Positions 1-8,162 of a stretch of 64,000 bases of DNA are shown here, piece by piece. The first letter of the stretch is position 1. Each line of letters begins with the position of its first letter. Source of the DNA: Streptomyces sp. ITFR-21. Lineage in GTDB: Bacteria; Actinomycetota; Actinomycetes; Streptomycetales; Streptomycetaceae. Made by a program: the position numbers and the translations under genes. The stretch lies in contig NZ_CP134605.1 of the NCBI RefSeq assembly GCF_031844685.1, positions 5,616,001 to 5,680,000 on the forward strand. The letters are read 5' to 3'. Below the pieces are notes generated by a model. That model worked only from the letters and a program-made list of their open reading frames with translations, was not told the DNA's origin and ran no database searches.

Positions 1-315
1 GGCGGCGTGCAGCACCCACTCGGTGTCCGCCAGCGCGTCGCCCAGCGCGGTCAGGTCGGGACACCCGACGGGGTCGATCAGCGCGGTTCCCGCCCCGGCG
101 CGGCGCAGCTGGACCAGATAGGCCCGCTGGCCGTAGCGGTAGCCGGAGGCGCGCTCGGCATCGATGGCGACCGGACCGGAGCCCGCGGCGAAGGCCGCGA
201 CGACACGTGCGAGGTCCTCCGGGCTGGCGGTCACCGGCGGGATGCCCTCGCGCGGGTCCAGCAGCGGGACCGGCGCCGCGGTTGTCTGGGTTGCGGTCTC
301 TCTCGCGTCGGTCAC
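1..315 (-). CDS. rnd: Ribonuclease D (DEDDy 3'-5' exonuclease), N-terminal part
   Basis: Only the first 105 codons are inside the window; the gene continues past the left edge. It starts at a GTG (313-315). The residues VAIDAERASGYRYGQRAY followed by LVQLRR and LIDP match the first exonuclease motif of RNase D, where D and E of the IDAE segment bind metal. The N-terminal extension of about 20 residues (Thr/Ala-rich) is usual for actinobacterial members, which also carry a C-terminal HRDC domain not visible here. RNase D trims the 3' ends of stable RNAs. The gene points the same way as the response regulator upstream but is separated from it by a 369-base gap holding strong hairpins, so it probably has its own promoter. 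Confidence 0.85.
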   Translation of the reverse strand, partial: MTDARETATQTTAAPVPLLDPREGIPPVTASPEDLARVVAAFAAGSGPVAIDAERASGYRYGQRAYLVQLRRAGAGTALIDPVGCPDLTALGDALADTEWVLHAA

Positions 316-353
316 CCGTCAAGGGTAGCCGGGTAGGGCCTGGCCGGTGCTTC

Positions 354-373
354 TCTACGCGACGCCGCGTAGA
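354..373. promoter_or_regulatory. Operator-like inverted repeat upstream of rnd
   Basis: Perfect 8-bp arms, TCTACGCG at 354-361 and CGCGTAGA at 366-373, separated by 4 bases. It lies 39 bases upstream of the rnd start. The position suits an operator or a short hairpin. No bound regulator can be named from sequence alone. Confidence 0.35.
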
Positions 374-398
374 AGCGACGGCCCGCGCTTCATGCCGA

Positions 399-432
399 GC
401 GCCCGCCGGCGGAACGTTCCGCCGACGGGCGC
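399..432. terminator. 34-bp near-perfect palindrome between response regulator and rnd
   Basis: Arms 399-415 and 416-432 are 17 bp each with one mismatch, centred on AACGTT. It lies downstream of the response regulator (ends at 685) and upstream of rnd. The rest of the gap 316-684 is very GC-rich low-complexity DNA (runs such as GCGGCGCCGCGCGG) with no gene I can support. Confidence 0.55.
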
Positions 433-684
433 GCGCCCGGCCCCGGGGCGGGGGTGCGGGCGGTGGTACGAGCCGGGCGGACTCGGCGGCCCCGGACGGC
501 TCGGACGTCCGGGGGCGGCGCGGTGCCGCTCATGTGCTGTTCACGTGCTGCTCGGCGCCGTGCGGCGCCTGCTCGGGCCGCCCGCTACGGCTCCGCGCGG
601 CGCGGCTTCGGGCCCCCGTGCCGTGCGGCGCCGCCCGGCGCGGCGCGGCGCGGCTTCGTACGGCTCCGCGCCGCCGGTTGCCGC

Positions 685-1350
685 TCAGTGGATGATGCCG
701 GTCCGCAGCGCCACCGCCACCATCCCGGCACGGTCGCCGGTGCCCAGCTTGCGCGCGATCCGCGCCAGGTGGCTCTTCACGGTCAGCGCGGACAGGCCCA
801 TGGAAACGCCGATCGCCTTGTTGGACTGGCCTTCCGCGACCAGCCGCAGCACCTCCACCTCGCGGCCGGACAGCTCGCGGTAGCCGCCCGGGTGGCCGGG
901 CGCCCCCGGCGGGCGGCGCTGCATCCGGGCCGCGGTGGCGCCCAGCGGGGCGAGGCCCGGTCGGCCGGCCAGCGAGCCGGGGCTGTTGCGGGTGCCGGTC
1001 ACCACGTAGCCCTTGACGCCGCCGGCCAGCGCGTTGCGCACCGCGCCGATGTCGTCGGCGGCGGACAGCGCCAGGCCGTTGGGCCAGCCGGCGGCGCGGG
1101 TCTCGGCGAGCAGGGTCAGGCCGGAGCCGTCGGGGAGATGGACGTCGGCGACGCAGATGTCGCGGGGGTTACCGACCCGGGGACGGGCCTCGGCGATCGA
1201 CGAGGCCTCGATCACATCGCGGACCCCGAGCGCCCACAGGTGTCGGGTGACAGTGGAGCGGACGCGGGGGTCGGCCACGACGACCATGGCCGTCGGCTTG
1301 CTGGGACGGTAGGCGACCAGGCTCGTGGGCTGCTCGAGAAGAACGGACAC
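685..1350 (-). CDS. LuxR/NarL-type response regulator
   Basis: 221 residues. I chose the GTG at 1350 because AGGAGG lies 4-5 bases upstream of it; a longer frame to 1404 lacks a ribosome site. The N-terminal receiver domain starts at MVVVADPRVR and contains ICVADVHLPDGSG, where the D of ADVHLPD is the phosphoacceptor candidate. The C-terminal LuxR helix-turn-helix spans about residues 155-215 (LSGREVEVLRLVAEGQSNKAIG to LTVKSHLARIARKLG). No histidine kinase gene is adjacent, so it is an orphan. The receiver lacks an obvious acidic cluster at its start, so control by phosphorylation is not certain. It is highly conserved in streptomycetes beside hemE, from memory of the family. The 325 bases upstream (1351-1675) include an AT-richer stretch near 1410-1450 that is the likely promoter. 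Confidence 0.85.
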   Translation of the reverse strand: MSVLLEQPTSLVAYRPSKPTAMVVVADPRVRSTVTRHLWALGVRDVIEASSIAEARPRVGNPRDICVADVHLPDGSGLTLLAETRAAGWPNGLALSAADDIGAVRNALAGGVKGYVVTGTRNSPGSLAGRPGLAPLGATAARMQRRPPGAPGHPGGYRELSGREVEVLRLVAEGQSNKAIGVSMGLSALTVKSHLARIARKLGTGDRAGMVAVALRTGIIH

Positions 1351-1675
1351 CGGGCCTCCTGTGGCAAAGGGGACTGAAACGGTCACAGTCTCCTTCGGCA
1401 GCAAACGCTCCGGGCTTTAGGGAAAGATCACGATTTATTGAGTAACAATTCCGGCAAATCGGACGGCCGATCGAACGGACGCACTGTCAGGGCACGGGCG
1501 TGCGTGCAATCGCCCGCCCGCCCGGCGCGCCTTCTTGCGTCCCGCGCTGCCGCCCCTACCGAAGGACCGCCCCCGACCGACCCCCGACCGGCTTCCGATC
1601 GACGCCGGCTGATCCGCCGGCCCGTTCCCGCCCCGGCCCCCGTCCCCGTACGCCCCCAAGTGACCGGTCCGCGGT

Positions 1676-2302
1676 TCAGGTACGCCGCTTGGGCAGCGGC
1701 AGCACCCCGGCCGCGCCCCGCGGCGGCACCTCCGGGCCCTCCGCGGGCGGCAGCCCGGCGCACGCGCACAGCAGGTCGCACCAGGCCACCAGATGTGCCG
1801 CCGCGTCAGGACCCGTGCCGCCCGGCCGGTCCCGCGGCGTCCACGACGCGCGGATCTCGATCTGCGTGTCGTCCCGCCGGTCCCCGATGGCCCCGAAGTA
1901 GTGCGACGAAGCCCGCGAGATCGTACCGCTGGGCTCCTGGTAGTCCGCGCCGCGCGTGGCCAGCGCGCCCGTCAGCCACGACCAGCTCACCTCGGGCAGC
2001 AGCGGGTCGCCGGCCATCTCCGGCTCCAGCTCCGCCCGCACCAGGGTGACCAGCCGGAAGTCGCCGTGCCAGGCGTCGTGGCCGTCCGGCTCGTGCAGCA
2101 GCACCAGCCGCCCGTCGGCCAGCTCCTCGCCGTCGGCCAGCACGGTGGCCTCCAGCGCGTACGCGTACGCGGCGAGCCGACGCGGCGCCGCGACCTCCTC
2201 GATCCGGACCTCCGGCCGCAGCCGCGCGGTGCGCAGGCTCTCCACCGCGTGCCGGAAAAGGAAGGGGGCCTCGTCGCCCAAGTGCCCGGTAACCGCTGCC
2301 AT
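1676..2302 (-). CDS. DUF3000 family protein
   Basis: 208 residues from the ATG at 2302. The sequence matches the actinobacterial DUF3000 family that sits beside hemE (FRHAVESLRTARLRPEVRIEEVAAPRRLAA near the start, then GRLVLLHEPDGHDAWHGDFR and LPEVSWSWLTGAL). It is soluble with no signal peptide or membrane segment. The function of the family is unknown. The gene is divergent from hemE with 91 bases between the two starts, so the two probably share a control region. Confidence 0.8.
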   Translation of the reverse strand: MAAVTGHLGDEAPFLFRHAVESLRTARLRPEVRIEEVAAPRRLAAYAYALEATVLADGEELADGRLVLLHEPDGHDAWHGDFRLVTLVRAELEPEMAGDPLLPEVSWSWLTGALATRGADYQEPSGTISRASSHYFGAIGDRRDDTQIEIRASWTPRDRPGGTGPDAAAHLVAWCDLLCACAGLPPAEGPEVPPRGAAGVLPLPKRRT

Positions 2303-2393
2303 GCCCGGAAGACTAGGACCCGCGAGCCGCTCGCGCCCGCAGCAACACCCGACCGGGCCCGACCGGTCCGGCCACCGTGCGAAGATTCGGGGT

Positions 2394-3440
2394 GTGAGTG
2401 CGCACCAGCAGACCGCTGCTTCCCCTTTCGTCCGCGCCTGCCGGGGCGAGTCCGTGCCGCACACCCCGGTGTGGTTCATGCGGCAGGCCGGGCGGTCGCT
2501 GCCCGAGTACCTGAAGCTCCGCGAGGGCATCCCCATGCTCACGTCGTGCACGATGCCCGAGCTGGTCACCGAGATCACCCTCCAGCCGGTGCGCCGGCAC
2601 GGCGTCGACGCGGCCGTCTACTACAGCGACATCGTGGTGCCGCTCAAGGCCATCGGCCTGGACCTGGACATCAAGCCCGGCGTCGGCCCGGTCGTCGCCG
2701 CCCCGATCCGCGGCCGCGCGGACCTGGCCCGGCTGCGCGACCTGGAGCCCGGCGACGTCTCCTACGTCACCGAGGCGATCGGCCTGCTGACCGCCGAACT
2801 CGGCCCGACGCCGCTCATCGGCTTCGCCGGCGCGCCCTTCACCCTCGCCAGCTACCTGGTCGAAGGCGGCCCCTCGCGCAACCACGAACGCACCAAGGCC
2901 CTGATGTACGGGGAGCCCGACCTGTGGCGCGACCTGCTCGACCGGCTCGCCGACATCACCGCCTCCTTCCTGAAGGTGCAGATCGAGGCGGGCGCGAGCG
3001 CCGTCCAGCTCTTCGACTCCTGGGTCGGCTCGCTCGCCCCCGCCGACTACCGGCGCTATGTCATGCCGTCGTCGGTCAAGGTCTTCGACGCGGTGGCCGG
3101 CTACGGCGTGCCGCGCCTCCACTTCGGCGTCGGCACCGGTGAGCTGCTCGGCCTCATGGGCGAGGCGGGCGCCGACGTGGTCGGCGTCGACTGGCGGGTG
3201 CCGCTGGACGAGGCGGCCCGCCGGGTCGGCCCCGGCAAGGCGCTCCAGGGCAACCTCGACCCGGCGGTGCTCTTCGCCCCGGCCCCGGTCGTCGAGGCCA
3301 AGGCCCGGGAGGTGCTGGACGCCGCCGCGGCCAGTGGCACCGGCCACATCTTCAACCTCGGCCACGGCGTGCTGCCCAGCACCGACCCGGAGGCGATCAC
3401 CCGCCTGGTCGACTTCGTGCACCGGTCGACGCAGGTCTGA
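2394..3440 (+). CDS. hemE: Uroporphyrinogen decarboxylase
   Basis: 348 residues from GTG 2394, the usual length. It converts uroporphyrinogen III to coproporphyrinogen III by removing four carboxyl groups, in the cytoplasm. The signature PVWFMRQAGRSLPEY near residue 25 holds the substrate-binding Arg residues; DAAVYYSDIVVP and the C-terminal GHIFNLGHGVLP block are typical of the family. It is the first haem gene of a local set; the HemY-type oxidase (4682) and coproheme decarboxylase (6129) act downstream of its product. It ends only 3 bases from the convergent DUF4349 gene, leaving no room for a separate terminator. Confidence 0.97.
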   Translation: MSAHQQTAASPFVRACRGESVPHTPVWFMRQAGRSLPEYLKLREGIPMLTSCTMPELVTEITLQPVRRHGVDAAVYYSDIVVPLKAIGLDLDIKPGVGPVVAAPIRGRADLARLRDLEPGDVSYVTEAIGLLTAELGPTPLIGFAGAPFTLASYLVEGGPSRNHERTKALMYGEPDLWRDLLDRLADITASFLKVQIEAGASAVQLFDSWVGSLAPADYRRYVMPSSVKVFDAVAGYGVPRLHFGVGTGELLGLMGEAGADVVGVDWRVPLDEAARRVGPGKALQGNLDPAVLFAPAPVVEAKAREVLDAAAASGTGHIFNLGHGVLPSTDPEAITRLVDFVHRSTQV

Positions 3441-3443
3441 GCC

Positions 3444-4547
3444 TCACTCGGCGGCCGGCGGCTTCGCGGCCTCCTCCCCGTCCGGCTCCGCCGGGTGGCG
3501 CGGCAGCGGGACCGGGACCGGGACCCGCCGGGGCGTGCCGTCCGGGGCCCGCAGCGACGGACCGCTGCCGGGACCCGCGGGCAGCCGGCGCCGTACCACC
3601 CGGTAGAGGAACCAGCCGAGCGCCGCCACCGCCAGGAACGGCAGCGTCAGCGACAGTACGACCAGCACCACCCGCACCGTCACCGAGAACCCGTGCCAGC
3701 CGTCGCCCAGCGCGTGGCCGACCGAGGCCCAGAAGCCGTCGTGCCCGGCCGGCGCCGGCGGCACCGTCCGCGCCGCCGGCTCGGTCAGCCGCAGCGTGAT
3801 CGTAAACAGCTCCGTCCGCGCCTTCAGCGACGCCTGCTGGGCCTCCAGCGCCTCCAGCGCCGACTCACGGGTGCTCAGCTCGCCCTCCAGCGAGACGATG
3901 TCGCTCAGCCGCGTCGCCCGGTCCATCAGCGCGCGGACCCTGGCCACGCTGGCCCGCTGCGAGGCGACCCGGCTGTCCACGTCGACCACCTGGCCGGTCA
4001 CGTCCTCGACACTCGCGGTGCGGCTCAGCAGCGTGCCGAGCCCGGCCAGCCGGGCCACCACCTGGTCGTAGGCGGCGGCCGGCACCCGCAGCCGCAGGGT
4101 GGACGCGGTGTGACCGCCGACGGCCGTGGTGTCCTCGCCGCCCACGTAGCCGCCGGCCTGCACGGCGTACGCGCGGGCCTTGTCGAGCCGACCCTCGACG
4201 TCGCGGGTGCGGATGCTGAGCTCGGTCGTGCGGACCAGGTACGCCGCCTGCGCCTGCGCCTGCGCCTGTGCCTGGGTCTTGGCGCCGGGCGCGCCTCCGG
4301 TCGCGGCCGGGGCGCTCCCCGCGTCCTCGCCGTCGGCGGAATCCTGGCCGCCCGCCGCGGTCCCGGGCGCCACGGCCGGCGCCTTCGCCGCCGACGCGGC
4401 GCTGTCGGAACTCGCGCCGCCGGAGGAGCCGCACCCGGCCAGCGCCAGCGCGCAGGCCAGCAGCAGGGCGCCGGCCGCGCCCACCCGGCGCTCCCCGCGC
4501 CTTCTGCCCCATTGCTGGAATTGCTGGAAAACGGACGACTTCACCAT
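3444..4547 (-). CDS. DUF4349 lipoprotein with membrane anchor
   Basis: 367 residues. The signal sequence ends in a lipobox ALAGC with Cys39 as the acylation site. A Ser/Ala-rich linker contains a short AQ dipeptide repeat (about residues 90-101, encoded by a 6-bp tandem repeat). Then comes the DUF4349 region (LVRTTELSIRTRDVEGRLDKARAYAVQAGGYV), a coiled-coil stretch around residues 200-245 (SVARVRALMDRATRLSDIVSLEGELSTRESALEALEAQQ does not break register), one C-terminal transmembrane helix (about 290-315) and a basic/proline-rich tail. DUF4349 proteins are cell-surface proteins of unknown function. Convergent with hemE. Confidence 0.85.
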   Translation of the reverse strand: MVKSSVFQQFQQWGRRRGERRVGAAGALLLACALALAGCGSSGGASSDSAASAAKAPAVAPGTAAGGQDSADGEDAGSAPAATGGAPGAKTQAQAQAQAQAAYLVRTTELSIRTRDVEGRLDKARAYAVQAGGYVGGEDTTAVGGHTASTLRLRVPAAAYDQVVARLAGLGTLLSRTASVEDVTGQVVDVDSRVASQRASVARVRALMDRATRLSDIVSLEGELSTRESALEALEAQQASLKARTELFTITLRLTEPAARTVPPAPAGHDGFWASVGHALGDGWHGFSVTVRVVLVVLSLTLPFLAVAALGWFLYRVVRRRLPAGPGSGPSLRAPDGTPRRVPVPVPLPRHPAEPDGEEAAKPPAAE

Positions 4548-4681
4548 CTCATCCCCCCGGGATCAGGGCCGTTGTACCTCTGACGCCCATTGGACGTACC
4601 ACGCCGGAGACCGGTTGCCGCCGCCCGGTCCCGAAGGGGTCACGTTCGGAGCTCGATCCGGAGTCTGGGACAGTGGACGGC

Positions 4682-6124
4682 ATGAGCCAGACGCACGGAG
4701 TGGCGGGCGGGCAGGGGCACGTGGTGGTCGTCGGCGGCGGGATCTCCGGTCTCGCCGCCGCGTACGACCTGGCGCGTGCCGGGGCCCGGGTCACGCTGCT
4801 GGAGGCCGGCGGCCGGCTCGGCGGCAAGCTCTGGGCGGACGAGATCACCGGTGTGCCGGTCGACCTCGGCGCCGAGTCGCTGCTGGCCCGCCGGCCCGAG
4901 GCGGTCGGCCTGGCCCGCGAGGTCGGCCTGGGCGACGACCTGGAACCGCCGGCCGCCCTCGGCGCCGCCGTGTGGACCCGCGGCCGGCTGCGCCCGCTGC
5001 CCAAGGGGCACGTGATGGGCGTCCCCGGCGACCTCCGACCGCTCGCCGCCTCCGGACTGCTGTCCGCCGCCGGTCTCGCCCGCCTGCCGCTCGACCACGT
5101 CCTGCCCCGTACCCCGGTCGGCGACGACATCGCGGTCGGCGCCTTCGTCGCCGCCCGGCTCGGCCGCGAGGTGGTGGACCGGCTGGTGGAACCGCTGCTC
5201 GGCGGCGTCTACGCGGGCGACGCCTACCGGATCTCGCTGCGCGCCGCCGTACCGCAGCTCTACCCGGCGGCCGGGCAGGGCCGCTCGCTCATCGAGGCGG
5301 CCCGCGCGGTGCAGCGCAAGGCCGCCGCCGGCGGCGCGGCCGGGCCGGTCTTCAACGGGGTACGCGGCGGCGTCGGCCGGCTGCCGCTCGCGGTCGCCGA
5401 CGCCTGCCGGGCCGCGGGCGCCGCCGTGGAGACCGGGGCCCGGGTGACGGGGCTGCGCCGCACCGGAGCGCACGGCTGGCAGATCGCGGTCGGGGACCGG
5501 CGGCTCGCCGCCGACGCGGTCGTGCTCGCCGCTCCCGCACCGGCCGCCGCCGGACTGCTGGCCGCCGAGTCGCCGGCCGCGGCGGCCGAGCTGGACGGCG
5601 TCGACTACGCGGGCATGGCGCTGGTGACCATGGCCTTCCGCCGCCGCGACCTGCGGCACCTGCCGGTCAGCAGCGGATTCCTGGTACCCCCGGTCGACGG
5701 CCGGACCATCAAGGCGTCCACCTTCTCCAGCCACAAGTGGGGCTGGCTCGCCGACGCCGGCGGCGACACCTTCGTGCTGCGCACCTCCGTCGGCCGCTTC
5801 GGCGACGAGGCCGATCTCGCCTGGGACGACACCGACCTGGTCCGGCTGTCCCGGGAGGACCTCGCCGAGGCGGTCGGGCTGCGGGCCGCCCCCGTCGCGG
5901 CCCGCGTCACCCGCTGGGACGCCGGACTGCCGCAGTACGCGGTCGGGCACCTGGGACGGGTGGCCCGGATCAGGGAAGAGGTCGGCAAGCTGCCGGGCCT
6001 GGCGGTGTGCGGCGCCGTCTACGACGGCGTGGGCATCCCCGCCTGCGTCGGCAGCGGGCGCCGGGCGGCGGCGGCCGTACTGGCCACCCTGGTGCCGGAC
6101 GCGGGCCGCGGCGCGCGAGAATAG
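4682..6124 (+). CDS. hemY: HemY-type coproporphyrinogen III oxidase
   Basis: 480 residues from ATG 4682. The N-terminal dinucleotide-binding motif VVGGGISGLAAAYDLARAG (residues 15-33) with LLEAGGRLGGK binds FAD. The C-terminal block GVYDGVGIPAC-like (AVYDGVGIPACVGSGRRAA) completes the flavin site. It is an amine-oxidase-fold flavoprotein. Old annotation would call it protoporphyrinogen oxidase (HemG), but next to a coproheme decarboxylase it is expected to oxidise coproporphyrinogen III to coproporphyrin III (CgoX). That substrate assignment is from pathway knowledge, not visible in the sequence. hemQ follows after 4 bases, so the two are co-transcribed. Confidence 0.93.
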   Translation: MSQTHGVAGGQGHVVVVGGGISGLAAAYDLARAGARVTLLEAGGRLGGKLWADEITGVPVDLGAESLLARRPEAVGLAREVGLGDDLEPPAALGAAVWTRGRLRPLPKGHVMGVPGDLRPLAASGLLSAAGLARLPLDHVLPRTPVGDDIAVGAFVAARLGREVVDRLVEPLLGGVYAGDAYRISLRAAVPQLYPAAGQGRSLIEAARAVQRKAAAGGAAGPVFNGVRGGVGRLPLAVADACRAAGAAVETGARVTGLRRTGAHGWQIAVGDRRLAADAVVLAAPAPAAAGLLAAESPAAAAELDGVDYAGMALVTMAFRRRDLRHLPVSSGFLVPPVDGRTIKASTFSSHKWGWLADAGGDTFVLRTSVGRFGDEADLAWDDTDLVRLSREDLAEAVGLRAAPVAARVTRWDAGLPQYAVGHLGRVARIREEVGKLPGLAVCGAVYDGVGIPACVGSGRRAAAAVLATLVPDAGRGARE

Positions 6125-6128
6125 CCGT

Positions 6129-6878
6129 ATGACCGACCCGAACCCCGCCCCCGCCCACGGCTCAGCCGACGCCCCCGCCCGCGAGCCGAACGCGGGCAAG
6201 AAGGCCAAGGACCTCAACGACGTCATCCGCTACACGCTCTGGTCGGTGTTCCGGCTGCGCGACGTGCTGCCGGAGGACCGCACGGGCTACGCGGACGAGG
6301 TGGAGGAGCTGTTCGCGCAGCTCGCCGCGAAGGACGTCACCGTACGCGGCACCTACGACGTGTCCGGGCTGCGGGCCGACGCCGACCTGATGATCTGGTG
6401 GCACGCCGAGACCGCCGAGGCGCTCCAGGAGGCGTACAACCTCTTCCGCCGCACCCGGCTGGGCCGCGCCCTGCTGCCCGTGTGGTCCAACATGGCGCTG
6501 CACCGCCCGGCGGAGTTCAACAAGTCGCACGTCCCCGCCTTCCTCGCCGACGAGACCCCCCGCGCCTACGTGAGCGTCTACCCCTTCGTCCGCTCGTACG
6601 ACTGGTACCTGCTGCCCGACGAGGACCGCCGCCGGATGCTCGCCGACCACGGCAAGATGGCCCGCGGCTACCCCGACGTGCGGGCCAACACGGTCGCGTC
6701 CTTCTCCCTCGGCGACTACGAGTGGCTCCTCGCCTTCGAGGCCGACGAACTCCACCGGATCGTCGACCTCATGCGGCACCTGCGCGCCTCCGAGGCCCGT
6801 TTGCACGTCCGCGAGGAAGTCCCCTTCTACACCGGCCGCCGCCGCTCCGTCCCCGACCTGGTCTCCGGCCTGGCCTGA
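6129..6878 (+). CDS. hemQ: Coproheme decarboxylase (HemQ, chlorite-dismutase fold)
   Basis: 249 residues. It decarboxylates iron-coproporphyrin to haem b, the last step of the coproporphyrin route. Seen: the segment YPFVRSYDWYLLP, with Tyr151 at the position of the catalytic Tyr, and RRMLADHG with His174 as the candidate axial ligand. The disordered Pro/Ala N-terminus is usual in actinobacteria. Translation is probably coupled to hemY, 4 bases upstream. Its last 52 bases overlap the end of the convergent peptidyl-tRNA hydrolase gene. Ferrochelatase is not in this window. Confidence 0.95.
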   Translation: MTDPNPAPAHGSADAPAREPNAGKKAKDLNDVIRYTLWSVFRLRDVLPEDRTGYADEVEELFAQLAAKDVTVRGTYDVSGLRADADLMIWWHAETAEALQEAYNLFRRTRLGRALLPVWSNMALHRPAEFNKSHVPAFLADETPRAYVSVYPFVRSYDWYLLPDEDRRRMLADHGKMARGYPDVRANTVASFSLGDYEWLLAFEADELHRIVDLMRHLRASEARLHVREEVPFYTGRRRSVPDLVSGLA

Positions 6879-7645
6879 CCGCGGGGCCGCGGAGATCCAC
6901 CCGGCGAGCCCTGGGCGCGGCGCAGGGCCGGGTGGTCGGCGATCACCGTGCAGGAGCCGGGGGCGATCTCGGTGAAGCCGGCGTCCCGGACGACCGGGAG
7001 GCCGGCGCCGAGCAGCCCGGTCCAGGCGGCGGCGGTCGGGGTGCGGGCGGCCAGCGGGAAGCCGGCCGCGCGCCAGGACAGGCGCCCGGCGGGGGACAGC
7101 TCCCACCACGCCAGCTGCGCGCCGTGCCCGGCCTGGGCCATCGCCTTGCCGGCCGACATGGCCACCCCGGGGTTCATCCACAGCACCGGGTGGGTCGGCT
7201 CGGGTGGCGGCGGGGGCGCGGGGTCGTCGAGTTCGGTTCCGGAGACCTGGAGGCGGGCCAGGTCCTTGGGCCAGCCGTCCAGCGGTATCGGCGGGAAGAC
7301 CCGGACCTCGGCGGCGGCACCGGTCACGGTGATGCCGGGCAGCGTCCCGGCGCGCCGCCACTCCGCGCCGCGGGCCCGCCGGACCACCTTGCGGATGCGG
7401 GCGTCCTGCCAGTCCCGTACCGCCTCGGTCCACTCGCCGTCCTCGGCGGTCGCCCGCTCGTCGGACAGCAGCGTCAGCACGGCCCGGGCGGCGGTCTCCA
7501 GCGCGTCGGTACGGGGCGGGGGCGCGTCGCGTTCGATCCGTACCACCAGCGGGAGCACGAACTGGGGGGCGGCGTCCCGGTCGGCGGCCGCGCGCCGGGA
7601 GGGGTCGGCGCCGCCTCCGGTCGATTCGGCAGGTGTCTGGCTCAC
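6827..7645 (-). CDS. PTH2-type peptidyl-tRNA hydrolase
   Basis: 272 residues from GTG 7645. The C-terminal half contains WMNPGVAMSAGKAMAQAGHG, matching the PTH2 active-site helix (K, A, Q and H positions), and then LPVVRDAGFTEIAPGSCTVIADHP, typical of PTH2. The N-terminal about 150 residues are a poorly conserved actinobacterial extension. PTH2 releases tRNA from peptidyl-tRNAs that fall off the ribosome. The last about 25 residues are Arg/Gly/Pro-rich and overlap the end of hemQ on the opposite strand by 52 bases, so they may be a late extension caused by stop-codon loss. Confidence 0.75.
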   Translation of the reverse strand: MSQTPAESTGGGADPSRRAAADRDAAPQFVLPLVVRIERDAPPPRTDALETAARAVLTLLSDERATAEDGEWTEAVRDWQDARIRKVVRRARGAEWRRAGTLPGITVTGAAAEVRVFPPIPLDGWPKDLARLQVSGTELDDPAPPPPPEPTHPVLWMNPGVAMSAGKAMAQAGHGAQLAWWELSPAGRLSWRAAGFPLAARTPTAAAWTGLLGAGLPVVRDAGFTEIAPGSCTVIADHPALRRAQGSPGGSPRPRGQARPETRSGTERRRPV

Positions 7646-7699
7646 GGGGGCCAGTCTGCCATCAGGGGATCCGGCGGCCGGCCCAAACCGGGCGGGTAC

Positions 7700-7742
7700 G
7701 CCCGAGGGCGGCGGCCCGGCGCGCGTCCGGGCCGCCTCGGGC
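7700..7742. terminator. Hairpin after murC-msrB
   Basis: A long GC stem downstream of msrB on the minus strand. The core arms GGCGGCCCGG (7710-7719) and CCGGGCCGCC (7727-7736) pair perfectly, and the pairing extends outward with GCCCGAGG / CTCGGGC-type bases interrupted by a small bulge. Confidence 0.5.
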
Positions 7743-7747
7743 GGCCC

Positions 7748-8152
7748 TCACTCCGCGGGGGCGAGCCGCAGCGAGATGGAGTTGATGCAGTACCGCTGGT
7801 CGGTCGGGGTGCCGTACCCCTCGCCCTCGAAGACGTGGCCCAGGTGGGAGCCGCAGGCCGCGCAGCGCACCTCGACGCGGAGCATGCCCAGCGTGCGGTC
7901 CTCGATCAGCTCGACCGCCCTGGAGTCGGCCGGGTCGTAGAAGGACGGCCACCCGCAGTGCGACTCGAACTTGGTGTCGGAGCGGAACAGCTCCGCCCCG
8001 CAGGCGCGGCAGGAGTACACGCCCTCGGTCTTGGTGTCGGTGTACTCGCCGACGAAGGGACGCTCGGTGCCGGCCTCGCGCAGGACCGCGTACTCCTGCG
8101 GGGACAGCTCCGCACGCCACTGCTCGTCGGTCTTCTTCACTTCATACGACAT
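7748..8152 (-). CDS. msrB: Peptide methionine (R)-S-oxide reductase
   Basis: 134 residues. It reduces the R epimer of methionine sulfoxide in proteins, using thioredoxin. Two CxxC pairs (YSCRACGAELF and VRCAACGSHLGH) bind the structural zinc; the catalytic Cys is in RYCINSISL. HCGWPSF is the usual substrate-site block. A clear ribosome site (GGACCTCC) precedes ATG 8152. It starts 10 bases after murC ends, so it is the second gene of a murC-msrB operon. Confidence 0.96.
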   Translation of the reverse strand: MSYEVKKTDEQWRAELSPQEYAVLREAGTERPFVGEYTDTKTEGVYSCRACGAELFRSDTKFESHCGWPSFYDPADSRAVELIEDRTLGMLRVEVRCAACGSHLGHVFEGEGYGTPTDQRYCINSISLRLAPAE

Positions 8153-8162
8153 GGAGGTCCTT

